Under the pieces are notes generated by a model. The model did no database searches, was not told where the DNA came from, and was given only the letters and a program-made list of their open reading frames with translations. A stretch of DNA of 64,000 nucleotides from the NCBI RefSeq assembly GCF_029869925.1, contig NZ_CP118605.1:2242501-2306500 (forward strand), in the 5' to 3' direction. Below, in pieces: positions 59,301 to 64,000 of the stretch. The DNA comes from Microbulbifer bruguierae. Its GTDB lineage: Bacteria > Pseudomonadota > Gammaproteobacteria > Pseudomonadales > Cellvibrionaceae. Position 1 is the first letter of the stretch. The number at the start of each line of letters is the position of its first letter. The position numbers and the translations under genes were made by a program.

Positions 59301-61224
59301 GACTCTCCAGGGTGTACGTCATTTCACCGCTGCCAGCCGCGTTGTATACGCCCACGTAGTAATTGCCCGGACTCAGCGGCGAGCCCAGCCCAATGGTCAG
59401 CCGTTTATAATTCTCCGTGCTGCCATCCGGGTTAGTAACAAGACCGGTCCAGTCGCTGCCGGCGGCCCATTGATTGCCAGTACTCCAGACATTCTGTTTC
59501 TCAATATGCTGGGTGGACTGCAAAGTATCGGGAAGCACATCGCGGCGAATTACCATCCGGGGTGAACCGCCACTGACGTTAGTGACCTGGATATCCCAAC
59601 CCAAAGCGCCCGCTGGTACCGTTACTTTGTGATACTGCCAGTAATCTGCCGCCTGGCCAGTAACCTCTTTGCTTCCGCCATTAAAGACGAGGGTGTCGTT
59701 GAGAACGGCTTCGGTCGTCAGTTCAAAAGCACCGAGAGCCGCGTACGGCGTGTAGACCCCCACATACCAAATATCTTTTTCGTGATTTTGTTGCTGTAAA
59801 AAACCGGACGTGCCGGACTCATCGACATTCGAGCCCTGGTAAACGGTCGTCGTTCCATTGCGATAATCCCAGCGTGCGGGCAACGCATTCCGACGCAACG
59901 CAATTTCCGAGTTCGCCACCTGGTTCGCGAGCGTCAGCTCCCACAACTGCACGGTGTCGACCAGGGAATTACTGTTCATACGGTAGTAGCGCCAACCGCT
60001 GCGATCGGTGTCGTTATTGACGATGGGTGGATCGACATTGACCAGGTCAATATCATCGATTTGTGGTTCGCTACTGGCCATGGAAAAGCTGAATTCACCT
60101 TCCCCAACCACGGTGACGTACCAGGTTGTATCGGTGAGCTGCGGCGGTACTACGGTAACGCTGTCATCAATACTCGCAGGCAGCTCGGAGAAGGCATCAT
60201 TGATCCAGAGGTTGGGCACAAAACTCTTGCGCACATAAAAATCCGCGTTGCCGCTGGCGGACTCTAGATTGACTTGCCAGCCCAGCTGCTCCACCGGCAC
60301 GTTTACCGCATAGGTGATGAAACCATATTGGTCATCATTAGTGCCGGTGAGGCTGAATTCGAAGTTATCGCTACCGGAATAGCCTGGCTGGGCAACCGGG
60401 GTGCGAATTTCCTGCTCGCGGGAATCCAGATTGATAACGGTGCCTTTGGCGGCGCGCACCGAAATATAATACTCACCAGCCTCCAGATAAGGCGGTACCA
60501 GCAACATCTGGCTGTAATAACCCTTCGAGGCATCGCCTTCGCGCCGATTATCCTTTTCCACACCGTCATTCAGGGTGTAGGAGGGCCGATCTTTTTTGAT
60601 ATAGATGGGATATTCATCACCATTGAGGTGCAGGCGCCATGCCTTGGTTGCGCCACTGATCCTTGTTTTAAAGAATGCAGTTTGCTCTGGCCCAACGGTA
60701 ATACTCGCAGCACTGGAAGCGTCGCTGTCGTAAGCGGCCAGAGCGCCCAGGTCATGCACAAACAGATCGCCAGATACCAGCGTCCACTCCGCGCCGGCAG
60801 TCGCGCTTACCCGGATATACCACTTTTCACCCGCGGCAAACGTGCCATCGCGCATGACCACCGCATCGTCACCAACTAGTGCAGAGTACCTACTGCCATT
60901 CCCGGTGGGGACGACGCCCTGCTGCATATACAGGTGCGCCTCGCCCTGGGAAACCCGCAGTACGGTCCTCCAGGCCTGGCCCGCAGCCGCCTCCGGTGTA
61001 ATCTCGAAATAATAATCCCCGCCGACGGTATCCGGCTGGGAAACTACCTCCGTACCGATCTCGGTAGCGCCGTTATCCCAGACGAGCACCGGATGCTCTT
61101 CCTGCGCCTGAATCGAGCCAGCCCCCAGAAAAAGCAGCCCCGCGAGCGCTATTTTTTGTACGGCCTTCGCGTACAGACCTGCCCCACTGACTAAGTTGTC
61201 CAATCCAAGACCAAGGTGGCGCAT
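50395..61224 (-). CDS. Giant secreted multidomain protein (PPC-like repeats, TSP3, beta-propeller, HYR, Calx-beta, choice-of-anchor U)
   Basis: Protein of 3609 residues from ATG 61224 (AAGGAG eight bases before it; the GTG at 61233 is too close to that site). A signal peptide covers residues 1-41. Domains in order: about 17 pre-peptidase C-terminal-like beta sandwiches (about 45-2260), including three near-identical super-repeats. A first block of thrombospondin type-3 calcium repeats follows (about 2260-2430, DxDxDGxxD). A PQQ-like beta-propeller with seven or eight blades comes next (about 2435-2765), then a second TSP3 block (about 2780-3010), an HYR domain, a Calx-beta domain, a PKD-like domain, a choice-of-anchor U domain and a last beta domain ending LVTYQL. 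No protease or glycosidase motif is visible. It is probably a surface or extracellular adhesin or scaffold. Confidence 0.85.
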   Translation of the reverse strand: MRHLGLGLDNLVSGAGLYAKAVQKIALAGLLFLGAGSIQAQEEHPVLVWDNGATEIGTEVVSQPDTVGGDYYFEITPEAAAGQAWRTVLRVSQGEAHLYMQQGVVPTGNGSRYSALVGDDAVVMRDGTFAAGEKWYIRVSATAGAEWTLVSGDLFVHDLGALAAYDSDASSAASITVGPEQTAFFKTRISGATKAWRLHLNGDEYPIYIKKDRPSYTLNDGVEKDNRREGDASKGYYSQMLLVPPYLEAGEYYISVRAAKGTVINLDSREQEIRTPVAQPGYSGSDNFEFSLTGTNDDQYGFITYAVNVPVEQLGWQVNLESASGNADFYVRKSFVPNLWINDAFSELPASIDDSVTVVPPQLTDTTWYVTVVGEGEFSFSMASSEPQIDDIDLVNVDPPIVNNDTDRSGWRYYRMNSNSLVDTVQLWELTLANQVANSEIALRRNALPARWDYRNGTTTVYQGSNVDESGTSGFLQQQNHEKDIWYVGVYTPYAALGAFELTTEAVLNDTLVFNGGSKEVTGQAADYWQYHKVTVPAGALGWDIQVTNVSGGSPRMVIRRDVLPDTLQSTQHIEKQNVWSTGNQWAAGSDWTGLVTNPDGSTENYKRLTIGLGSPLSPGNYYVGVYNAAGSGEMTYTLESRGIGIGNDSNGNPWSVQVQDLAFEGNVAGTALAPREQAYYRVQIPESQIAWNLTLGPASGHEAKLVVRKEALGNVAAYGNGSDSTYSYGASRDTAGGEVFNKFHSDASEFLEAGTYYVTVISQGQNPVSGRVGADGIDYTLSSTGEVSVEDKTDTPVVEGADVSWTGQGLSEQQQKFYRIRTGADLTVLELSLENVSGSAQFCVSQMEDGEIHLPAGGYAEGGYGIKGCSSSLLNLTAPTGDYLVTVMSTNAADVSFDLRASGRGEEAVAFNGGTSNTVEQAPGTWKHHRIVVPEDALGWDVRLKDISGYSTPQMVIRRDELPDYTSSSSNINRFDTWPSGQRWGIGNDWTGLGYEADGSYAGPGLTVGMGSPLEPGVYYVSVLNISTTQVTGYTLESRGIGMGSDSDGNPWAIQVQDLPFEGSAVVTGLGARELAIYRVQVPESQIGWSLNLDLAEGHEAALAVRREVIGNVTASTGLGNYSDSVGWYQGIKRNTDGAEYFYKYHSQTSELLEAGTYYVTVISQGQNPTSGRVGADPIDFTLTSTGNIPIDDKTDTPVASGEDVVWLAQSADEGEHKFYRIRAGADLTVVEVSLENVTGNTEICVIPVVEGEIHIPYFGYGEGGYSSRSCGSDLVNLTAPSDDYIIAVRSTDASAVSYDLVAAGREEVLVEFNGGSAETLEQAPGTWQHHRIEVPAGALGWDLRLSNVEAESPPKLVVRRDLLPENHGSSSNMSRLGYWTSGNQWAAPVSDWTGMPYEDDYSSAAPRMTMGMGSPLEPGIYYVSIYNNSTTTNTSYTLESRGIGIGNDTAGNPWSMQVQDLDYDGTASGTALAPRDLAFYRVQVPPSQIGWSLNLKPTTGHDARLSVRLGALGNTGGTTSNSTDWYTNGPNMGGRIWDTPGQEFSYKHHESYESDDDYLFIQAGTYYVTVISQGQNPVTGSKIGVGAIDYQLTSGPVMINDQSGTPITAETQVSWDGETLAQGEHKLYKFSVAEGLDSLELSLENTVGVPRMCVIRAENGMLRLPAEASGNSVYKVEGGYYPESGNHCGSGVVTMLQPAAGEYVVQVADGYDPDELDMTYDLVAKPLAHTPLAFDGGTDSAGLIDQQYAIYTVEVPELHDGEEVTAWQLDTPISHGGIKLWASQDLANLNTFVSTKTQAVLTAPYLTPGKWYVLVQGQGATDFSITSRAIPVRRTWTAPAHGEVFAQAGLDAPYIGDSGIDDAGNPIINPVSSDQGTDLAEGNFHFYRIHVPENNGGVIRTKLEALNGDPDLYIRRDTVPTLTHRYGSENLYDRYDVTSGTQYGNWVSMAAYYHRDYLLNGLPAGDWWIGVYGKSSNVRYRLTVSAGGVVDAAGELQDNANYVQDLQLDGGSVSGQTLAAGDMRYYRVQMPQSSVNAGEGMPSEWTLNLSEDLGDVVVMLRDTIPPGNTQYATSSYSPNYGTQFYDWSEDHNQTTALYPEIDEAGAHTFSVPPLEPNSTYYIGVYAKSDATFGISSAVSSETLHIDGVLEFASSGIDISLPAGEERLYRIDVPENAGSLALAGTYASTVKLYLNRDTVPTADSYAHWYSYSADLAWDTSFYADSTTTADHWIAGHSYYLRVINTDVDAQTVQLQFTGELLAGSDHDNDGIDDSWEVEHFGTISVTWDMDGDGLSNQLEFEYGTDPNNPDSDGDGLADGWEVNQGLDPMAANTEGDLDEDGLSDLDEFALGTDPQNSDSDADGLSDGEEVYTHQTNPRSEDTDADMMDDAWEVAHGFDPLNSDDAYEDADADGFANYEEYRAATDPVDSGSVVAAGSVLWSANLGLPLYGLALDNSGNLMTGDLYHLDRFGKPFWYDDVPGMVYNSATVDADGNYFVANGARIAKYTASGDIAWLFNTEGSVYRTGIALGEAGTLYVADELGNFYAVNADGSEKWRLVIDRPELLAPSIALDGTLYIATQVGDGSNYNLVSITDNGSYGSVNWNFPATGSFSAVAIAQDGTVYVASDDQHLYALNPDGTQKWAQDLGYRIDASPVIGRGGAVYIGAASSNRFMAFNPDGSVKWEYVSNSSRGWHTAVAGNRGQVFIANTSGEVIALDDTSGVAEWMVNVGGVTEAPLLDAYGRLYVVQSRLLSAIQTSATGLDYSDWPAEYFDSQNTARSTLLDQDGDGLADRWELEQGLDPADATDAEIDADGDGLTAAQEFAQRTSDLSVDSDGDGVNDDLDPFPSNGNESVDTDGDLIGNNADEDDDGDGVGDNSDVFPLDPTETADSDGDGVGDNGDAFPQDSTETVDSDDDGVGDNSDVFPQDPTESIDSDGDGIGDNSDPLPNGDDADSDSDGMPDGYEHEHGLDINDSSDADADLDGDGRTNLEEYTGGFDIAVDDVDPELTIPADIVVASTGPETPVDLGVATATDILDGNLVPTADNTGPFVPGQHEVTWTVADAAGNTASGTQLVDVIPLASIAVAQTVQEGQAGSIEVSLNGSPVSYPVTVSYTVSGSAGMYEDHDLTDGSVVIESGLTASIDFATLPDEVFEGSETLVVTLTGAVNAVVGASAQHVVSITEENVAPTVAIALSQDTLPVAVAYADAGEVTLTASVEDVNPDDTHLFQWNIVDTQLVPTNATDEQVLRFDPAGLSGSVEVGVTVTDSAGATSSAQVLIRIDSSLPVLLAETDSDGDGVSDLDEGVADSDGDRIPDYLDPQDTDNMLPASDVDNYLQSAAGSKLVLGDATYTSGNSVSAMSVEEMEAYFDASLVHAAGYLLLNGIFDFEVRGIGVGESTQVVLPLTSAILPTARYVKYQPNVGWVDFVEDGANAVATAPGMQGVCPAPGDGSYQAGLNEGDFCVQLTIQDGGPNDADGVANGVVVDPSAVATMELPAPVVTASNNTLEKTAFQSGDGEQTVLDFALQSDSTDAELVAFTFDAAGDVDDAQQVGEVKLYLDANTNGVAEASELIGTGNFAEDDGELTITLDAPYQLPVGESRFLVTYQL
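56000..59700 (-). repeat. Three tandem ~400-residue super-repeats in the giant gene
   Basis: Each unit of about 1.2 kb has the same three modules in order. First, a module with WDxRLxxVxxxS and RRDxLP. Second, a module with SRGIGxGND, NPW and VQVQDL, ending with an xxYYVTVISQGQNP segment. Third, a module with KTDTPV, WxxQ, FYRIRxGADLT and a CSS/CGS cysteine pair. Units begin near 59690, 58495 and 57290. Boundaries are approximate. The copies are diverged, so the duplications are not recent. Confidence 0.8.
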
Positions 61225-61562
61225 CGGCTCCACTCCTTCCGGTTTTTGCTTTATACGAACTTCCGTTTAAACACCGGCCAATGGCCAACGGAGATAAAAT
61301 TGCCACGACGTTAACAGAATAGGGATGGCGCCTAAATAGCCCTTTCGGGCCATATTGGGCGAAATAGGATTAGGGATTTTTAACGTTTTTCGTCAGGCGA
61401 TAGATGCCTGTTTTGTCTCGAGTGCGCGAATGTCTTGCAGATTTTCCACGCGAAAAGAAATTATTCATTTAACTCGCACAATAAAAATCAGCCATCCGGA
61501 GTGAGGTAGCACTTACCAACAACGCATATTTTGGATGCCCCGGATTTCCGGACGCTGCCAAA
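61225..61562. other. Divergent promoter region between the giant gene and globin
   Basis: About 340 bp with no gene, AT-rich, and unlike the coding DNA around it. It should hold the promoter of the giant gene on the minus strand. A short GCCCTTTCGGGC hairpin lies near 61338. I see no clear -35/-10 pair for the giant gene. Confidence 0.4.
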
Positions 61563-61603
61563 TTGATCTGGATCAATTTTGTCCCCGACGTCACATCTAC
61601 AAT
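61563..61603 (+). promoter_or_regulatory. Perfect Anr/FNR box with -10 element upstream of the globin gene
   Basis: TTGATCTGGATCAA at 61563-61576 matches the FNR/Anr consensus TTGAT-N4-ATCAA with no mismatch. TACAAT at 61598-61603 is a good -10 box. A start site near 61610 would place the box at about -41, the class II activation position. The globin ATG is at 61696, with AAGGAG before it. Anaerobic activation of globin by Anr/FNR is therefore a strong reading. Confidence 0.85.
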
Positions 61604-61695
61604 CGCTGCCGCTTGAAAAATGGCTATTCAGAGCACTGGCTGCTGAACATCCATATCGACAGAGTGATCCTAGTTATCCAGAAAGGAGTTGATAA

Positions 61696-62094
61696 ATGGG
61701 GAATGCCGATAGCGACCTGGTATTTCAAAGCTACGGGCGCTGCTGTAATAACGAGAGCTTCTTTATCGACTTCTACGACCGATTTATGGGTAGCTCCGCA
61801 GAAATAAGAGCTCTGTTCGTGGACACCAATATGCCGGCTCAGCGCCACTTGCTGCGCAATGGCATCATGCAGCTGGTACTCCACGCCCGCGGCATGCCGG
61901 ACACCAAACTGCAGGCGCTGGGGAAAAGTCACTCGCGCACCGGCTTCAATATCCGCCCCGAGTGGTACGGCCTGTGGCTGGACGCGTTGCTGGCGACCCT
62001 GCGGCAGTACGATCCCAACTTCGACGATTCCACGGCACAGGCTTGGCGGCGAGCGATCGAACCCGGTATCGAAACGATTCGCGGCGCTTATTGA
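61696..62094 (+). CDS. Single-domain globin
   Basis: Globin of 132 residues with a strong AAGGAG ribosome site. F41 (ALFVD) is in the CD1 position and H79 (GKSHSRTGFN) is the probable proximal F8 histidine. The E-helix residues QRHLLRNGI and the H-helix ending AIEPGIETIRGAY fit the fold. It could bind oxygen or nitric oxide. The upstream Anr/FNR box implies expression at low oxygen. The next sequence is a cyoE relic. Confidence 0.85.
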   Translation: MGNADSDLVFQSYGRCCNNESFFIDFYDRFMGSSAEIRALFVDTNMPAQRHLLRNGIMQLVLHARGMPDTKLQALGKSHSRTGFNIRPEWYGLWLDALLATLRQYDPNFDDSTAQAWRRAIEPGIETIRGAY

Positions 62095-62238
62095 AGACAA
62101 TATCAGTCGACAATTGCACTGGATTAGGATTTAGGCTCGGCAAAATATATCGACATTAACCAGCTTCTTTTTACAACGATATCCCAAAGGACATACGACC
62201 TTAGCCACTCCAAGTGGGATTGCGATTCGGTTACTGCT

Positions 62239-62490
62239 ATGCTCAAGCACTACTTTAACGTCACAAAACCGGGCATCGTTACCAGCAACCGCATCTTCGT
62301 CACCGGGGAATTTTTTCTCGCCGCCCGCGGCGAGATCGACTGGCTTTCGTTTGCGCCACGGTGATCGACAAAGCCAAGCTACATATCGTGCTATATATCG
62401 CCGTGTCTACCCGCTGCAGTATCCCGTTCTCCCTGAACGGTTAAACCGGCGCGGCATTTATGGCGATGGCCTGCGACCGCGTTACCCCTG
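62239..62490 (+). pseudogene. cyoE: Relic of cyoE (protoheme IX farnesyltransferase)
   Basis: ATG 62239 starts MLKHYFNVTKPGIVTSNRIF, then VTGEFFLAARGEIDW, which matches the CyoE N-terminus (LKHYLQVTKPGIIFGNLIS). A TGA stops it at 62362-62364 after 41 residues. From 62364 another frame reads DKAKLHIVLYIAV, then a TAA at 62442, then TGAAFMAMAC. This matches the CyoE region near residues 215-250 (IVLYV...YAG...AAAM). About 170 residues are missing between the two parts. This is a non-functional remainder of a haem O synthase gene. The boundaries are approximate. Confidence 0.75.
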
Positions 62491-62544
62491 ATCTCACTCA
62501 GATCTGACACCCGATTTGGTGCCAATCCGAAGATTGTGAGCAAC

Positions 62545-62580
62545 AAAAAAGGTTTACCGGGACACCGGCAAACCTTTTTT
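62545..62580. terminator. Two-way terminator
   Basis: AAAAAAGGTTTACCGG pairs with CCGGCAAACCTTTTTT around GACA, with one bulged mismatch. It ends with T- and A-runs on both sides. It lies between the cyoE relic and the convergent small-protein gene. Confidence 0.9.
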
Positions 62581-62603
62581 ATCTCTTTCAGATCAGTGAA
62601 TAA

Positions 62604-62993
62604 TTACTGCTGAAGATCTCTGACGCAGCTGTTGTATTCGCTGATATAGACATCACTACCGCGGTTGGGCACAGCATTGGATTTATCCGCCGCTGCGTTG
62701 CGGCAACCTTCTATCTGATCACTGCTCAAATTGGTAGCCGGCAGGGTCTGGCTGCGCTGGTACATATGTGCCTGTGATACACGGTCCTTATGCGCCTGCA
62801 CAGTGGGTTGAGGAACCTGATAGAACTGGCCGGTGTTTTCATTGAACTGATAGAAGTTATCACCGCTGTGCCAGTAGGTTTTCCCCATGATCTGAACTTC
62901 CGAAGCACCCGCGGGAAGCTGGGTCATCGGTTGGTCCGCAAGGGCGACACCAGAGAGTGAACAGAACAGTACGACTGGTAGTAAGTAACGCAT
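62604..62993 (-). CDS. Small secreted protein of unknown function
   Basis: Protein of 129 residues. ATG 62993 has GGAGGAG upstream; the open frame extends 42 bp further. A signal peptide (MRYLLPVVLFCSLSGVALA) is followed by a mature domain with TYWHSGDNFYQFNENTGQFY, a pattern seen in other small periplasmic proteins that I cannot name. A cysteine pair (C109 in EGCRN and C124 in NSCVRD) near the C-terminus could form a disulfide. It is probably monocistronic and ends at a strong terminator. Confidence 0.65.
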   Translation of the reverse strand: MRYLLPVVLFCSLSGVALADQPMTQLPAGASEVQIMGKTYWHSGDNFYQFNENTGQFYQVPQPTVQAHKDRVSQAHMYQRSQTLPATNLSSDQIEGCRNAAADKSNAVPNRGSDVYISEYNSCVRDLQQ

Positions 62994-63206
62994 GGAAAGC
63001 TCCTCCTCTTCCAACGTGTGACAAAGTCTACTCACGGCCGAAAGCGGTCCCCAACAAAATTCCCAATAATTTTTTCAATCGCGGCGAGCTAATCCGACCC
63101 CATCCTTCGACCTGGTTTTGTCAATATCAGCTTTTTCCAAAATGCGGAAAAGTGACCTCCTTTATGCTCTAATTGGGCACTTAAAGTCTTACGCTGGACA
63201 AAAAAC

Positions 63207-63437
63207 GTGCAATCCGAATTTCTGACCGCCACTCTGTTCAATCTCGGTATTAACCTTATCTACACAGTACTGGCCATATTTGTGGGCATGGTCGCGCTGC
63301 TGATTATCGATAAAAAATTGCTGAAACAAGTAGACATTCAGCAGGAACTCAAGAAGGGTAATATCGCTGTAGCGATATTTGCCTCCACCATTCTGGTGTT
63401 TGTCGCAATGATTATTTCCTTCGGTTTGAAAGGCTGA
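63207..63437 (+). CDS. DUF350-type small membrane protein
   Basis: Protein of 76 residues from a GTG start with two predicted helices (about 10-35 and 52-74). The segment LIIDKKLLKQVDIQQELKKG between them is typical of DUF350 (YjfL/UPF0719). Most family members have two such repeats and four helices, so this is a half-length form that may act as a dimer. It is followed after 12 bp by a transglutaminase-like gene, with which it should form an operon. Confidence 0.7.
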   Translation: MQSEFLTATLFNLGINLIYTVLAIFVGMVALLIIDKKLLKQVDIQQELKKGNIAVAIFASTILVFVAMIISFGLKG

Positions 63438-63449
63438 GGCAAATTTTCC

Positions 63450-64000
63450 ATGCGCCTGCTATTCGCCGGAATACTTCTGGGCATGCTGATGATGCTGCCG
63501 GAACTGATCCAGCAACGGAATGCCTCGCTACGCGAAAGCGAATTGGTGGGGCAACTACACTTTACAGACCGCGAGGGAAATACCTCGGAAAAGCCGGACA
63601 ACCAGCGCGGAACGGTACTGGTGACCGGCAGCCACTCGCCCCTTACAGAAGCCATGGTGCAGCAGGCGGTGGGAAAGCGATCCGATATGGAAAGCGGCTA
63701 CATTTCCATCTGGAACTGGCAGGGTCTGGAAAATGTTACGGCCTCGGCACGCGGACTCGATAGCCTGCATCATTTTGCCAATAGTTATCTGGTAGGTTTC
63801 CAGCCGTTTGAAACCCGGGAACTGTGGATTCCCCTTTATACCCTGGCAATCCGCAAGGAATACCAGTACGACCACTTACAATATTCCGGCCTCGCAGATA
63901 TCTGGCAAACTTCCCGTCAGTCCTATTACCAGAAACGCGGCGACTGCGAAGACCACGCCATCCTGCTGGCAGACTGGCTCATCAATTTAGGCGTCGATGC
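63450..64000 (+). CDS. Transglutaminase-like cysteine protease, N-terminal part (runs off the window)
   Basis: An open frame from ATG 63450 continues past the window end, giving about 183 residues so far. The N-terminus has a hydrophobic signal-like segment (MRLLFAGILLGMLMML). A middle region of unknown fold is followed by the transglutaminase-like active-site motif with cysteine in RGDCEDHAILLADWL. The histidine and aspartate of the triad would lie beyond the end. Family members are proteases or amidases. The DUF350 gene precedes it. Confidence 0.75.
   Translation, partial: MRLLFAGILLGMLMMLPELIQQRNASLRESELVGQLHFTDREGNTSEKPDNQRGTVLVTGSHSPLTEAMVQQAVGKRSDMESGYISIWNWQGLENVTASARGLDSLHHFANSYLVGFQPFETRELWIPLYTLAIRKEYQYDHLQYSGLADIWQTSRQSYYQKRGDCEDHAILLADWLINLGVD

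Overview
The window reads as chromosomal DNA of a GC-rich marine gammaproteobacterium. Several gene orders are pseudomonad-like: M23 peptidase-anmK / erpA-bactofilin-argC, hemJ...hemL, and dsbD-aroQ-accB-accC-prmA-dusB-fis-purH-purD. The poly-serine lipoprotein linker and the very large secreted beta-sandwich protein suggest the Cellvibrionales, with Microbulbifer or a relative as my best guess (inference, moderate confidence). I see no rRNA, tRNA, CRISPR array, insertion sequence, integrase or phage gene.

Layout. 0.1-5.6 kb: envelope and peptidoglycan recycling genes (M23 peptidase, anmK), erpA, a bactofilin, a coiled-coil membrane protein and argC. 5.8-13.5 kb: a ClC transporter and three haem genes (hemJ, hemL, Mg-type hemB), interleaved with a ThiD-like kinase and a benE-gntR pair that has a clear promoter and two operators. 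13.5-16.6 kb: an iron-uptake pair (PiuC-type dioxygenase, TonB receptor) behind a Fur-like box. 16.8-25.9 kb: a rhomboid protease, a LuxR-type regulator, a membrane ToxR-like regulator that carries a receiver-like domain, PBP1b with a long charged tail, an adenosine kinase-like protein, a GGDEF/EAL protein and a YajG-like lipoprotein. 26.0-27.3 kb: a PCuAC copper chaperone and an unknown lipoprotein.

27.5-40.2 kb: conserved housekeeping genes (dsbD, aroQ, accBC, prmA, DUF3426, dusB-fis, purH, purD, coq7). 40.3-42.5 kb: a small accessory cassette in decay. Its Crp/Fnr regulator has an in-frame amber codon and its GNAT acetyltransferase has lost its middle, while a nitroreductase and a YdcZ-type membrane protein are intact. 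42.5-49.9 kb: FAH-family protein, serA, rarD, alpha/beta hydrolase, and pgk-fba. 50.0-61.2 kb: a 3609-residue secreted protein followed 20 bp later by a poly-serine lipoprotein. 61.6-62.5 kb: a globin behind a perfect Anr/FNR box, then the remains of a cyoE gene. The end holds a DUF350 membrane protein and the start of a transglutaminase-like protease.

The most unusual items are the membrane regulator with a receiver-like domain probably on the wrong side of the membrane, the giant protein with its linker-only lipoprotein partner, a family of dispersed long hairpins at gene 3' ends that share an internal motif, and the gene relics. I cannot claim a complete undescribed defence or mobile system here. 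The giant protein/lipoprotein pair and the DUF350/transglutaminase pair are the loci with the least known function.
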